Positions 19,559 to 33,804 of a stretch of DNA of 64,000 nt are shown here, piece after piece. Location of the stretch: the NCBI RefSeq assembly GCF_041296385.1, contig NC_091019.1, positions 8,207,264 through 8,271,263 on the forward strand, written 5' to 3'. A program made the position numbers and the translations under genes. The notes beneath the pieces are model-generated. The model searched no databases and had not been told where the DNA came from. It was given only the letters and a program-made list of their open reading frames with translations. Position 1 is the stretch's first letter, and every line of letters starts with the position of its first letter. This DNA comes from Aphelocoma coerulescens. Its lineage: Eukaryota; Chordata; Aves; Passeriformes; Corvidae.

Positions 19559-22315
19559 TATAACATTCTTCGACTACAGGGAGAGTCCATGGGGCTTTTC
19601 CCATGGGGTCTCTCAAACAGATGTAGGATGCAGCTCCCTTTTTATGCCAAGTTCCCGGCCCCAGCACCCTCTTCCTTTTCCCCACTGGCTGAGGTACTCA
19701 GGAGATACAGACTTCCCAAAGTGCCTACTCTATGCCCTCCTCTAATATGCACCCCCCTTTTGGTATTGAAAAGAAAGAAAAAGAAACTATTCCTAATTCT
19801 GTTAAGTGTTTGTTGCCTTGTTGTAGGTTCAGGAATTTAACAGGGCCTTGATTAATCAACAGTCTCTGTTGGTTACCAACAGTTCTAGAGAACTAATAGT
19901 TTCTTCTGTTACTTCACTATCGATAAGTTCCTAGCCTTGTCTACAGGCAGATTCACATGGTCTGTTTGTAAAGACTCATTCGTCTCATTCCTTTTAATCC
20001 CTCCTCTTTTTATTTTGCCTCTTTTTTCTTTACAAACCTTAATTACCATTGATTTAATTTTTTCTTCTTGAGTCTTCTTGGATTTTGCTATTATTTGCAG
20101 TGACATCCTCATCTATCCTTTTGTAGACATTTCTGGATCAGGTAGGCATGGCTGCTACCGGCATCCCCTTGACCACCTGCTGAAAGAGCTGCACTCAGCA
20201 AGGTGTCACACATGATAAAAAGATTAGAGTTGCTATAGCATGTAAGAGGAGAAATCATATTCATTTAGCCCATAGCTGGCCAGTTAACCATGAAAACATA
20301 TCCCATTCCCATCCTTTCCACATTTGGACAGGTCCATGAGCTGACGTTATTTCCTTTGTTATTTTTTTGACCACTTTTCCGCTGTCATCTGCTTGCAAAC
20401 AGCAGCTCGAGTCATTTAATTTCCCACAAACTCCTCCTTCTTCTGCTAACAGATAATCTAGTACCATCCAATGTTGAAATACCGCTTTCCTCGTTTAAGT
20501 GGGTTGGTCAGCAAGAAAGTCAAGAGCTGTGGCTGTTTGGTTGGTTATTATTTCCGAGACAGCTTGTAACCTAATTATCCCATTCAAATGATAAATGGGT
20601 TCCCAGGCATCTGGGATTAATTCCTTAGGATTCCAAGTGGCTGGTCCATCCTGTTGTGGAACTGGTTCTGGTGGCCATTCATCTTTTCCCCATTTTGGGG
20701 TGCTCCCTCCAGCCAGGGCTGCATCAGTTGACTGCTTTTCTCTAATTAAATCATCACAGATTTTGATTCCTAAGCGATTTCCCTGAACTTGTGGCAACAA
20801 AAAGAACAACGGGCTAATATACCCCATACCCATACCATATCCCTGACCAGTTTGGAGGTAACCTGAGCTAAGCATGTTGGCCACAAATGCAATAATGTCC
20901 TTTCAAAGCCTGTGTTCCATTATCAAAGGGGCCTTTCTACCTTTTGTCATCAATCGGTGGGTCAAAATACAGCGGGATTCCTGGGCCTAACGGTCCTCCA
21001 ATAGTTGCTCCACCATAAGGGTCACAGTATTTGCGTTTCCAAGCTCCCAAATGGGGTTCCCATCTACATTTACGTCTGCAAGCTGTTTGGTTGGATTTGG
21101 AGCAGAACTCACTAAGAGGGTTTGAGTTCCAATCTGGTGTTGCCATTCCCACTGATAATCATGAGCAACATGTGTTCTACTTGTGGAATTTTCGTGGGGA
21201 CATCTTAAAAATAGGTGGTCAAAAAAACCCCTTGTCCCTCCCCATTGCTTTACAGGCTTCCAAATATTTTTGGTAAGTGTGTTAAGAACACTTTACCCAG
21301 CTACCATTAGTGAGCTTAACAGGTATTTGATTGCATTTGTCTTGATATTTGGAACAATTGTAAGGAGGGCAACTGGGGGTCCAAGCCCAATTGTTTAAAC
21401 CCAGAGGGGAAGTAAATTCATACATGTCTTTTCCTACATAGACCCCCTCTGTCCTATTTAGGCAATAAGTGCCTGTTGGAGAAGAATGAAGTGGCCGTGA
21501 ACTTCCTTCTTTGGCCCCAAATCCCGTCCTAGTATGGACCCCACCATTTAGGTTCAGCTGGGCTAGCCAACCATGGCCACTCTTCAGATCCTCCTGGCCC
21601 TCCACAGAGCCAGCAATTGCTAAGGTTAAAAACTTTTGCTACTTCTTCTCCTAAGGCTGCAAATTGATTCTCTCACACCTGGCCTAAACTCAGCTGACCA
21701 TATAAAAGTAGAATTATTAATGAAAATATTTTAATTGTGTGATCTAGTTAGCTAGTCTAATTTTCATGTTGTCTTCTGCACCACCTGTGGCAAATGAAGA
21801 CACATAAAACCACTTAACCTAAAACAATGGCCGCAAGTATTAGCCCCCCAGTGAGGAGACAGAGGCATCCTACAACATTCTTCAACTACAGGGAGAGGCC
21901 ATGGGGCTTTTCCTGTGCAGTCTCTCTCAAATGATTGTGGGACACTACTCCCATTTTATGCTAAGTTCCCAGCCATAGCACCCTCTTCCTTTTCCCCTTT
22001 GGCTGAGGTACTCAGGAGGTAAAGACTTCCTGAATTGCCTACTCTATGCCCCCATGTAATATGCACCCCCCTTTTGGTATAGAAAAGGAGGAAGAAGAAA
22101 CTATTCCTAATTCTATTAAGCCTTTGTTGCCTTGCTCTAGGTTCAGGAATTTAACAGGGCCTTGGCTGAGCAACAGTCTCTGTTGATTAGTAACAGTTTC
22201 TAAAACTAATACTTTCTTCTATTACTTCCCTATCTGTTACTGCTCTATGCTAGCCTTGTCTAAGAGTGGATTCACACAGTCTGTTTGTAAAGACACATCC
22301 ATCTTACTCCTTTCA
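19559..22315 (-). mobile_element. Decayed ERV, unit 3
   Basis: 3' LTR 19559-19996, 5' LTR about 21871-22315. Contains the unit-specific T-to-C at 20955. Confidence 0.83.
20198..21633 (-). pseudogene. env: Retroviral env pseudogene, unit 3
   Basis: Same breaks as in unit 1. The 20955 change turns one proline codon into another (CCA to CCG), so it leaves the residue unchanged. Confidence 0.83.
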
Positions 22316-22525
22316 CTCCCACACCTTCTTGGAGGTGGGACGGCTCCCCCCGGCACAGCACCTGGAAAAAAACCCCCGTATATGCACACACACACCTGCA
22401 CTTACCCTGCACTCTGCTGCACACCCCCCCCCCCCCCCCCCCCACTAACCCCCGCCTCCATATCCCTACCATGCCACTCTCAGCTGCCCTGCCCCCACCG
22501 TCCCAGCGGGCTGGCAGCACCCACT

Positions 22526-23686
22526 CCTCACATGCTTCCCCATGCCTTGCATTTCCTTCCTGCCCCCTCTGTAGCCTTCCCTCTACCTGCCTTTTCTCCA
22601 TTGCCTTGCATTGACTTGCTCACCCATCCCCCACCTGACTTCCTTTCACAGTCATCTAGGTCTGGCCTTACCTTTTCTTTTCCTTCTAGGACCCTCATTG
22701 CCTTGCCTCACCTCGCCAAGCCACCACTTGCCTTGCCTTGCCCTTGAACCCCTTGCCTTCCATTACCTTGCTCACCCCTCCCCCACCTGGAATTCAAGAC
22801 CCCTTTTCAATGACATTTCTGGGCCTTGCCCTGCCCTTTCTGCTCCTCCTAGGAATCTCAAGGCTCTCAAGTATCTCCGGTGTTTCAGGATCACATGAGA
22901 GGAAGACCAGGCAAGGACACATGTTGCCACACTCATCTATACGGGCAGCCTTTGTCTGGGACCAATCTTTGCATGTCTTGAATCTTGGAAGGGCAATTCA
23001 CATTTTGCCCTTGAGCTCCGGGACCAGAAGGAGAGTTCTTTTGCATACAAAGGAAAGCAGGTAGCTCAAGTCTCTTAGGTGCAGATTAGAGATGACTCAC
23101 ACAGGATCAAGGCCACACAGAGCAGTTGGGCCTAGCCACTTTTGTGTACCAGAAGTCCTTGAATGTACTTCTCACCTGCCTTGCCTCGCCTTGCCTTGGC
23201 AACGCAACAGTTTCCTTGCCTTGCCCTGCTAGCCCTCCGTAGCCTTGCATTCCCTTGCATGCCCATGCCACACCCTTGACCTGCCTACTGCTTTCCTCCA
23301 GGGCCTTGGCTTGCCGAGCCCTTCTTGTTTCTGCCTGGCCTACCCATCAGTGGACTTTCCTTCCTCCTAGAGGCAAGCCTTGCCTCTAACTTCTGGGCCT
23401 TCTCTTGCCTACCACTCCATTTATTTCCCCCTCACTGCTCTGGCCTTGCCTACCTCTTGCTTGACTTGCCTGCAATTGCCTGCACTTGGTTTGCAGTGCC
23501 TTGCCTGCATGGAAGGCAAGGTAAAGAGTGGTAGGCAGGGCAAAGCCAGCAAGTTGTAGGTAGTGCGAGACGTAGGCAAAGGAAGCAAAGCAAGGGTAGC
23601 TTAGGAAAAACTAGGCAAGGCACTGAAGGCAAGGCAAGGCCAAGGGACTTGCAGTGCCTTTCCTTGGGAAGGTAAGGACATAGAGC
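22526..23686. repeat. CCTTG-rich block with polarity flip, unit 3
   Basis: Switch point near 23511. The adjoining C-tract (22424-22443) is the longest in the array at 20 bases. Confidence 0.73.
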
Positions 23687-24743
23687 CAGTGTTGGTGGAG
23701 CAGATGTTAAGGTACCATGGGGAGGAATAGCCCAGTGAGATATTTCTCTCCTGGCCCCTTCTGTGTAGGGGCAATTGTTGGACATATTCAATACTAGAGG
23801 TGTATCAGTCCCTGGATATGTTGTATTTTGGAGGAGGGGATGCTGTTTCTTTGGAGATAGGCTTGTACTTGCTCTCTTTGGCAAGGAAAGCAGGTTTGGA
23901 TGCGCTCATGAGGTGCTCTTAGGGATTTTAAAGGCTTTTCCCAACAGACAGTTCTCTGGGTTAGAGCTGTTGAGCTTTCAGCAGGAATGCAAAGGCCAAG
24001 CTTGTGACCCTTTTTTCCTGGTGCCTTTAGTGTGTGAGCAGTCCCTGGTGCTGTTGTCTTTGGATCCTGACTCTGGGAGAGGGAAGGCTTAGGATGGTAC
24101 CTAGAGCTGAGAAGGAAAGTGCTGAGGGCAGCGTGTGCGCTGCTAGTTTGAGGGGTGCAGTTGAAGTTGTAGGCAGCAAGAGCTTTCTCAGCTGGCACTG
24201 TTGTGAGCTCTGTTTTTGCCAGATGGTTTCAAGTTGGTAGGTGGACTCTGCCAGAGAGAAAAGATTTGTTTGGGCAAAGAGGTTTGTCTGGCTCTTGGAG
24301 TGTGGTGCAAAAAAGAGTCTGCTCTTGGAAGGGGAAGATTCAGGAAAACTTTTTGTTCTGACACCGTTGATTTGAGTGCAGGGACGTTTCTAACTTGCCT
24401 CTGCCCTTGGGGTGGTTTTGAGCAGCGAAAGCTGCGTTTCCTTCTTTGGCAAGTCGTCAGTGCCATCGTGTGGTTGTTGCGATGAGTGCTGACAGTGCCC
24501 AGGAAAAAGCCAAGTGCTTCATTGGCACGGCCCCAGTCGTGTGGGAGCAGTTGGTGGAAGAACTCCGCTGTGCAGTCTGCCTCTTGGAGACGTAAAAGAA
24601 TGTGTTCCTATGCATAGCGGGGAAGCAAGAGGAATCTTTTCATTGTTGGCTGTGCAGTTTCTAAGCGGCAAAAGTAAAGGCAGTTCCAGCATGGCCTCTT
24701 TCTTTCAGAACCTTTTCTGTGCCATCATGAAAATGCTCAACAT

Positions 24744-27700
24744 GTAACTCGCACCCATTGAACTGCATCAAAGGTCCTGGAGCTATGCACTTTCCTTCAA
24801 GCTCTATGTACCATCTCTCCACCTCTCGCGGATCCCAAACCCCTTCCAAACATCCAGCAGCTGCTTCTGCACGCAGGGAACAAATGCTAGAACAAGGCGT
24901 TGGCCTTCATAGTCCCTCTAAAATCTGTAAACTAAGCAAAACATACCAGTGACCAGCATTTTCCTTCGCAAATATATATATAGAGCATCATCACATTCTG
25001 TCAAAGTGGGTAAGTTCACCCTTGCAGTGCAGCTTTTCCAGCCGCAGTTCGGACTGAGAGATGTGCCAGGAGAGAAAGCATTTGTTGACTTTCCTTCTTC
25101 TCTGGAACACTTGATACTCGCAGTGCAATCACTTCCACACAACTTCGGTGTGCCCAGGTTCAAGCAGCTAGAGCTCACAGAGATGGGAAAGTCAGGGCAG
25201 AAGACGTTTCAAAAAAACGTTACAGCAGCATTAAAACTGTGCACAGCAGTCTGCAGCACTCTAGCTTACTTCTCTGACAGACATGCCATCCCATTGTGGG
25301 CTCTCACAGCTCGGTTGCAAGCTATCTTGGTTGCAAGCTACTCTTCTGAAGAAAAGAACTATAAGAAAAAGCCAATGCTGGGCTGCGCCTTCCCCTTGCT
25401 TCACGTAAAGCCACCCCATGCTGCACTCTGCACTTCCCTTCTCCGCCCCATTGACCACTGTGTTTTCTGAATCTCGAAGCCTAAAGTTCAGCGATATTGT
25501 TTCAGCGGAGGGCTGGAAGAGGAATAGGTAGCAGCACAGCTAAAAGTAGCTGTCGCTGAGCTTTCTCCTTCCCAAAGCTAATGTGAATACGGCAGGTAGG
25601 CGAGTGGCAGCTACCCTCCTCTCTCAGCTTATATGCTGCATGCACGAGCCCGGTGCTCTGCGCCGTCGTTCACCCTCTTAAGTACCCTTGTCGCGCTTTC
25701 ATTCTGCCAGAGTCGAACAGTCGTCTACTTCTCGCACAGAGAGCACAGTGCCGGCAGCGCAACCCTCCAGGCGGCTGCTTCTGCCGAAAGACGCCTGGGC
25801 TATGCACTTTCCCTCTCAGTGCTAGGTAGATCTACATTCTGTCTGTGTTGTGCTCTGAATCTTAACGAAAACATTCTCAGCTAAGTCTCGCACACAGAAG
25901 AGTTTTAGGTCAACGAGCTTGCCCAAAGATTGCCCCCGTCCCTATACAAACTTATATTTACACCCCATTCCAGTGGTAATCCTCTTTCCTTTACAGCCTG
26001 CACAGCGCTGTCAGATCGCGGTGCTCTCCGCACCTGCCTTCTCACTCCCAAGTACCAGCGCGAACCTTACAGCCTTGCAGGCAGCGAAGACACCGGTAGG
26101 CATCTCGCACAGAAGAACGGGCCAGGACGCAAAGATGGTCTTCCTTTCTCCTCGTTGTCGCCCACATTGTGGTGATGTGTTGAAAGTCTTGGCCAGCGAA
26201 AGGCTAATCCAGCAAGTGCTTCTCTCTTGACGCATTTTGCTGAGCGAGAGCTACACGGATAGTTTAGAATCTGTGAAACAGCAAGACAATGATTGCACGT
26301 CGAGCTGAGCAAAAGCCGTGCACGGCACACCGTGGCTGCGTGCAGTGTTCATGCGGAAGAGCGGCAAAGCTCCAAGCCCTCGCTGGGCTTCCGTTCTGCC
26401 CGGAGCACAGGCGGCGAAGAACGAAGCAGCTGGGCACCGGCTTCATGTAGCCAGTGGAGCGAATTGCAAATGTCCAGCCGAGAGCTGCTTCACAAGCAGA
26501 TTCAGCTGAGAACGCTCTGGCTGCTTCAGAAAGGAAGGCGCAGCCCTTGCACTCCAGCACACAACCGGGCCAGAAACAGGTCCTTCAACCTTCAGTGCTG
26601 CCGACTCCATGCAGCTTGAGCACACCCAGAAGGACGCGTCCAGAAAGAAGGCGTTCTTCGAGTACCCCCCTCCTCCAAGGAGCCTCGAAACTGAGCACAA
26701 CACGCTGCGGCTCGGCAGCTTCCTTCTCAGCGAGACGTACCGTCACATTTATGCACTCTCGCAGCTCCGTTGCCCACTTGCAGCAGCTGCTGCTACCGAA
26801 GCAAAAGGCTCCAGAAGTAAAAGCCACTGCTGGGCTGCACGTTCCCTCTGCCTCACGTAAAGCAGCAGAAACTGGCCGCTGCACTCTGTCCTTCCATTCT
26901 CTGCCGCACCTGCCACTGTCATCTCTGCGTCTCCAAGCATAAACCTGGGCACAAATGCTTTCCGGGGAAAGCTGGAAGAGAAATAGGTAGCAGCACAAGT
27001 AGCTGCAAGTGGAACTTCCTGGTTTCAACTGCTAACGTGAGTCCGCAAAGAAGCGAGTGACGGCCACGCTTCCCCTTGCAGCCTGTGCGATGCGCACAGC
27101 AGCTCGGGGCTCTGCCTTCATTCCTACGCTCTCCGTACCACGGTCGCGCTTTCATTCTGCCGGAGTCGAAGCGTCGCCTACTTCTCGCACAAGAGCATTG
27201 TGCCCGCAGCGAAATGCTCCAGCCGACTGCTTCTGCCGGAACACGCCCTGGCCTATGCACTTTCCCTCGCAGCGACATACACCAGCACACTGGGTCTTTC
27301 TTGTCGTCCAAATGTAAAGGGAAAGGTTCTCCGCTCCGTCTGGCACAGAGAACAGTTTTAGGTCGACAAGCTCACCCAGAGCTCACCCTCGACGCGTGGA
27401 AACCCGCATTTGCACCCCATTCCAGCGGCAGCCCGTCCTTCCTTTACAGCCTGCACAGCGCCGTCAGATCGCGGTGCTCTCCGCACCTGCCTTCTCACTT
27501 CCAAGTACCAGCGCGAACCTTACAGCCTTGCAGGCAGCGAAGACGCGGCGAGGCGTCTCGCACAGAAGAACGGGCCAGGACGCAAAGATGGTCTTCCTTT
27601 CTCCTCCTCCTCCTCCTCCTTGCCCGAGTGGTGGTGCTGTGCTGAAAGTCTTGGCCGGCGAAAGGCTTATGCAGCAAGTGCTTCTCTCCTGACGCATTTC

Positions 27701-28340
27701 GCTGAGCGAGAGAGCTGCACGGACACTTTCGACTCTGGGAAACAGCAAGACAATGATTGCACGTCGAGCTGAGCAAAAGCCGTGCACGGCACACCGTGGC
27801 TGCGTGCAGTGTTCACGCGGAAGAGCGGCAAAGCTCCAAGCCCTCGCTGGGCTTCCGTTCTGCCCGGAGCACAGGCGGCGAAGAACGAAGCAGCTGGGCA
27901 CCGGCTTCATGTAGCCAGTGGAGCGAATTGCAAATGTCCAGCCGAGAGCTGCTTCACAAGCAGATTCAGCTGAGAACGCTCTGGCTGCTTCAGAAAGGAA
28001 GGCGCAGCCCTTGCACTCCAGCACACAACCGGGCCAGAAACAGGTCCTTCAACCTTCAGTGCTGCCGACTCCATGCAGCTTGAGCACACCCAGAAGGACG
28101 CGTCCAGAAAGAAGGCGTTCTTCGAGTACCCCCCTCCTCCAAGGAGCCTCGAAACTGAGCACAACACGCTGCGGCTCGGCAGCTTCCTTCTCAGCGAGAC
28201 GTACCGTCACATTTATGCACTCTCGCAGCTCCGTTGCCCACTTGCAGCAGCTGCTGCTACCGAAGCAAAAGGCTCCAGAAGTAAAAGCCACTGCTGGGCT
28301 GCACGTTCCCTCTGCCTCACGTAAAGCAGCAGAAACTGGC
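24744..28340. repeat. Satellite block, units 3 to 4
   Basis: Anchor strings at 24783, 25800 and 27253. The near-identical pair is 26275-26876 and 27739-28340. Confidence 0.8.
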
Positions 28341-28621
28341 TACTTGTGCTGCTACCTATTTCTCTTCCAGCTTTCCCCGGAAAGCATTTGTGCCCAGGTT
28401 TATGCTTGGAGACGCAGAGATGACAGTGGCAGGTGCGGCAGAGAATGGAAGGACAGAGTGCAGCGGCCAGTTTCTGCTGCTTTACGTGAGGCAGAGGGAA
28501 CGTGCAGCCCAGCAGTGGCTTTTACTTCTGGAGCCTTTTGCTTCGGTAGCAGCAGCTGCTGCAAGTGGGCAACGGAGCTGCGAGAGTGCATAAATGTGAC
28601 GGTACGTCTCGCTGAGAAGGA
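28185..28621. repeat. Perfect 156-bp inverted repeat, unit 4
   Basis: Arms 28185-28340 and 28466-28621, spacer 28341-28465. Confidence 0.93.
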
Positions 28622-31378
28622 TATAACATTCTTCGACTACAGGGAGAGTCCATGGGGCTTTTCCCATGGGGTCTCTCAAACAGATGTAGGATGCAGCTCC
28701 CTTTTTATGCCAAGTTCCCGGCCCCAGCACCCTCTTCCTTTTCCCCACTGGCTGAGGTACTCAGGAGATACAGACTTCCCAAAGTGCCTACTCTATGCCC
28801 TCCTCTAATATGCACCCCCCTTTTGGTATTGAAAAGAAAGAAAAAGAAACTATTCCTAATTCTGTTAAGTGTTTGTTGCCTTGTTGTAGGTTCAGGAATT
28901 TAACAGGGCCTTGATTAATCAACAGTCTCTGTTGGTTACCAACAGTTCTAGAGAACTAATAGTTTCTTCTGTTACTTCACTATCGATAAGTTCCTAGCCT
29001 TGTCTACAGGCAGATTCACATGGTCTGTTTGTAAAGACTCATTCGTCTCATTCCTTTTAATCCCTCCTCTTTTTATTTTGCCTCTTTTTTCTTTACAAAC
29101 CTTAATTACCATTGATTTAATTTTTTCTTCTTGAGTCTTCTTGGATTTTGCTATTATTTGCAGTGACATCCTCATCTATCCTTTTGTAGACATTTCTGGA
29201 TCAGGTAGGCATGGCTGCTACCGGCATCCCCTTGACCACCTGCTGAAAGAGCTGCACTCAGCAAGGTGTCACACATGATAAAAAGATTAGAGTTGCTATA
29301 GCATGTAAGAGGAGAAATCATATTCATTTAGCCCATAGCTGGCCAGTTAACCATGAAAACATATCCCATTCCCATCCTTTCCACATTTGGACAGGTCCAT
29401 GAGCTGACGTTATTTCCTTTGTTATTTTTTTGACCACTTTTCCGCTGTCATCTGCTTGCAAACAGCAGCTCGAGTCATTTAATTTCCCACAAACTCCTCC
29501 TTCTTCTGCTAACAGATAATCTAGTACCATCCAATGTTGAAATACCGCTTTCCTCGTTTAAGTGGGTTGGTCAGCAAGAAAGTCAAGAGCTGTGGCTGTT
29601 TGGTTGGTTATTATTTCCGAGACAGCTTGTAACCTAATTATCCCATTCAAATGATAAATGGGTTCCCAGGCATCTGGGATTAATTCCTTAGGATTCCAAG
29701 TGGCTGGTCCATCCTGTTGTGGAACTGGTTCTGGTGGCCATTCATCTTTTCCCCATTTTGGGGTGCTCCCTCCAGCCAGGGCTGCATCAGTTGACTGCTT
29801 TTCTCTAATTAAATCATCACAGATTTTGATTCCTAAGCGATTTCCCTGAACTTGTGGCAACAAAAAGAACAACGGGCTAATATACCCCATACCCATACCA
29901 TATCCCTGACCAGTTTGGAGGTAACCTGAGCTAAGCATGTTGGCCACAAATGCAATAATGTCCTTTCAAAGCCTGTGTTCCATTATCAAAGGGGCCTTTC
30001 TACCTTTTGTCATCAATTGGTGGGTCAAAATACAGCGGGATTCCTGGGCCTAACGGTCCTCCAATAGTTGCTCCACCATAAGGGTCACAGTATTTGCGTT
30101 TCCAAGCTCCCAAATGGGGTTCCCATCTACATTTACGTCTGCAAGCTGTTTGGTTGGATTTGGAGCAGAACTCACTAAGAGGGTTTGAGTTCCAATCTGG
30201 TGTTGCCATTCCCACTGATAATCATGAGCAACATGTGTTCTACTTGTGGAATTTTCGTGGGGACATCTTAAAAATAGGTGGTCAAAAAAACCCCTTGTCC
30301 CTCCCCATTGCTTTACAGGCTTCCAAATATTTTTGGTAAGTGTGTTAAGAACACTTTACCCAGCTACCATTAGTGAGCTTAACAGGTATTTGATTGCATT
30401 TGTCTTGATATTTGGAACAATTGTAAGGAGGGCAACTGGGGGTCCAAGCCCAATTGTTTAAACCCAGAGGGGAAGTAAATTCATACATGTCTTTTCCTAC
30501 ATAGACCCCCTCTGTCCTATTTAGGCAATAAGTGCCTGTTGGAGAAGAATGAAGTGGCCGTGAACTTCCTTCTTTGGCCCCAAATCCCGTCCTAGTATGG
30601 ACCCCACCATTTAGGTTCAGCTGGGCTAGCCAACCATGGCCACTCTTCAGATCCTCCTGGCCCTCCACAGAGCCAGCAATTGCTAAGGTTAAAAACTTTT
30701 GCTACTTCTTCTCCTAAGGCTGCAAATTGATTCTCTCACACCTGGCCTAAACTCAGCTGACCATATAAAAGTAGAATTATTAATGAAAATATTTTAATTG
30801 TGTGATCTAGTTAGCTAGTCTAATTTTCATGTTGTCTTCTGCACCACCTGTGGCAAATGAAGACACATAAAACCACTTAACCTAAAACAATGGCCGCAAG
30901 TATTAGCCCCCCAGTGAGGAGACAGAGGCATCCTACAACATTCTTCAACTACAGGGAGAGGCCATGGGGCTTTTCCTGTGCAGTCTCTCTCAAATGATTG
31001 TGGGACACTACTCCCATTTTATGCTAAGTTCCCAGCCATAGCACCCTCTTCCTTTTCCCCTTTGGCTGAGGTACTCAGGAGGTAAAGACTTCCTGAATTG
31101 CCTACTCTATGCCCCCATGTAATATGCACCCCCCTTTTGGTATAGAAAAGGAGGAAGAAGAAACTATTCCTAATTCTATTAAGCCTTTGTTGCCTTGCTC
31201 TAGGTTCAGGAATTTAACAGGGCCTTGGCTGAGCAACAGTCTCTGTTGATTAGTAACAGTTTCTAAAACTAATACTTTCTTCTATTACTTCCCTATCTGT
31301 TACTGCTCTATGCTAGCCTTGTCTAAGAGTGGATTCACACAGTCTGTTTGTAAAGACACATCCATCTTACTCCTTTCA
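28622..31378 (-). mobile_element. Decayed ERV, unit 4
   Basis: 3' LTR 28622-29059, 5' LTR about 30934-31378. No private variant found. Confidence 0.83.
29261..30696 (-). pseudogene. env: Retroviral env pseudogene, unit 4
   Basis: Surface fragments at 30668-30345 and 30215-30000, transmembrane fragments at 29947-29558 and 29530-29324, with the same breaks as in unit 1. Confidence 0.83.
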
Positions 31379-31586
31379 CTCCCACACCTTCTTGGAGGTG
31401 GGACGGCTCCCCCCGGCACAGCACCTGGAAAAAAACCCCCGTATATGCACACACACACCTGCACTTACCCTGCACTCTGCTGCACACCCCCCCCCCCCCC
31501 CCCCACTAACCCCCGCCTCCATATCCCTACCATGCCACTCTCAGCTGCCCTGCCCCCACCGTCCCAGCGGGCTGGCAGCACCCACT

Positions 31587-32747
31587 CCTCACATGCTTCC
31601 CCATGCCTTGCATTTCCTTCCTGCCCCCTCTGTAGCCTTCCCTCTACCTGCCTTTTCTCCATTGCCTTGCATTGACTTGCTCACCCATCCCCCACCTGAC
31701 TTCCTTTCACAGTCATCTAGGTCTGGCCTTACCTTTTCTTTTCCTTCTAGGACCCTCATTGCCTTGCCTCACCTCGCCAAGCCACCACTTGCCTTGCCTT
31801 GCCCTTGAACCCCTTGCCTTCCATTACCTTGCTCACCCCTCCCCCACCTGGAATTCAAGACCCCTTTTCAATGACATTTCTGGGCCTTGCCCTGCCCTTT
31901 CTGCTCCTCCTAGGAATCTCAAGGCTCTCAAGTATCTCCGGTGTTTCAGGATCACATGAGAGGAAGACCAGGCAAGGACACATGTTGCCACACTCATCTA
32001 TACGGGCAGCCTTTGTCTGGGACCAATCTTTGCATGTCTTGAATCTTGGAAGGGCAATTCACATTTTGCCCTTGAGCTCCGGGACCAGAAGGAGAGTTCT
32101 TTTGCATACAAAGGAAAGCAGGTAGCTCAAGTCTCTTAGGTGCAGATTAGAGATGACTCACACAGGATCAAGGCCACACAGAGCAGTTGGGCCTAGCCAC
32201 TTTTGTGTACCAGAAGTCCTTGAATGTACTTCTCACCTGCCTTGCCTCGCCTTGCCTTGGCAACGCAACAGTTTCCTTGCCTTGCCCTGCTAGCCCTCCG
32301 TAGCCTTGCATTCCCTTGCATGCCCATGCCACACCCTTGACCTGCCTACTGCTTTCCTCCAGGGCCTTGGCTTGCCGAGCCCTTCTTGTTTCTGCCTGGC
32401 CTACCCATCAGTGGACTTTCCTTCCTCCTAGAGGCAAGCCTTGCCTCTAACTTCTGGGCCTTCTCTTGCCTACCACTCCATTTATTTCCCCCTCACTGCT
32501 CTGGCCTTGCCTACCTCTTGCTTGACTTGCCTGCAATTGCCTGCACTTGGTTTGCAGTGCCTTGCCTGCATGGAAGGCAAGGTAAAGAGTGGTAGGCAGG
32601 GCAAAGCCAGCAAGTTGTAGGTAGTGCGAGACGTAGGCAAAGGAAGCAAAGCAAGGGTAGCTTAGGAAAAACTAGGCAAGGCACTGAAGGCAAGGCAAGG
32701 CCAAGGGACTTGCAGTGCCTTTCCTTGGGAAGGTAAGGACATAGAGC
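31587..32747. repeat. CCTTG-rich block with polarity flip, unit 4
   Basis: Switch point near 32572. Adjoining C-tract of 18 bases. Confidence 0.73.
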
Positions 32748-33804
32748 CAGTGTTGGTGGAGCAGATGTTAAGGTACCATGGGGAGGAATAGCCCAGTGAG
32801 ATATTTCTCTCCTGGCCCCTTCTGTGTAGGGGCAATTGTTGGACATATTCAATACTAGAGGTGTATCAGTCCCTGGATATGTTGTATTTTGGAGGAGGGG
32901 ATGCTGTTTCTTTGGAGATAGGCTTGTACTTGCTCTCTTTGGCAAGGAAAGCAGGTTTGGATGCGCTCATGAGGTGCTCTTAGGGATTTTAAAGGCTTTT
33001 CCCAACAGACAGTTCTCTGGGTTAGAGCTGTTGAGCTTTCAGCAGGAATGCAAAGGCCAAGCTTGTGACCCTTTTTTCCTGGTGCCTTTAGTGTGTGAGC
33101 AGTCCCTGGTGCTGTTGTCTTTGGATCCTGACTCTGGGAGAGGGAAGGCTTAGGATGGTACCTAGAGCTGAGAAGGAAAGTGCTGAGGGCAGCGTGTGCG
33201 CTGCTAGTTTGAGGGGTGCAGTTGAAGTTGTAGGCAGCAAGAGCTTTCTCAGCTGGCACTGTTGTGAGCTCTGTTTTTGCCAGATGGTTTCAAGTTGGTA
33301 GGTGGACTCTGCCAGAGAGAAAAGATTTGTTTGGGCAAAGAGGTTTGTCTGGCTCTTGGAGTGTGGTGCAAAAAAGAGTCTGCTCTTGGAAGGGGAAGAT
33401 TCAGGAAAACTTTTTGTTCTGACACCGTTGATTTGAGTGCAGGGACGTTTCTAACTTGCCTCTGCCCTTGGGGTGGTTTTGAGCAGCGAAAGCTGCGTTT
33501 CCTTCTTTGGCAAGTCGTCAGTGCCATCGTGTGGTTGTTGCGATGAGTGCTGACAGTGCCCAGGAAAAAGCCAAGTGCTTCATTGGCACGGCCCCAGTCG
33601 TGTGGGAGCAGTTGGTGGAAGAACTCCGCTGTGCAGTCTGCCTCTTGGAGACGTAAAAGAATGTGTTCCTATGCATAGCGGGGAAGCAAGAGGAATCTTT
33701 TCATTGTTGGCTGTGCAGTTTCTAAGCGGCAAAAGTAAAGGCAGTTCCAGCATGGCCTCTTTCTTTCAGAACCTTTTCTGTGCCATCATGAAAATGCTCA
33801 ACAT

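Larger units (their letters stand above)
18124..27186. repeat. Macrosatellite unit 3
   Basis: Length 9063. It has the longest C-tract (20 bases, 22424-22443) and a private T-to-C change at 20955, which is silent in the env remnant frame. Confidence 0.97.
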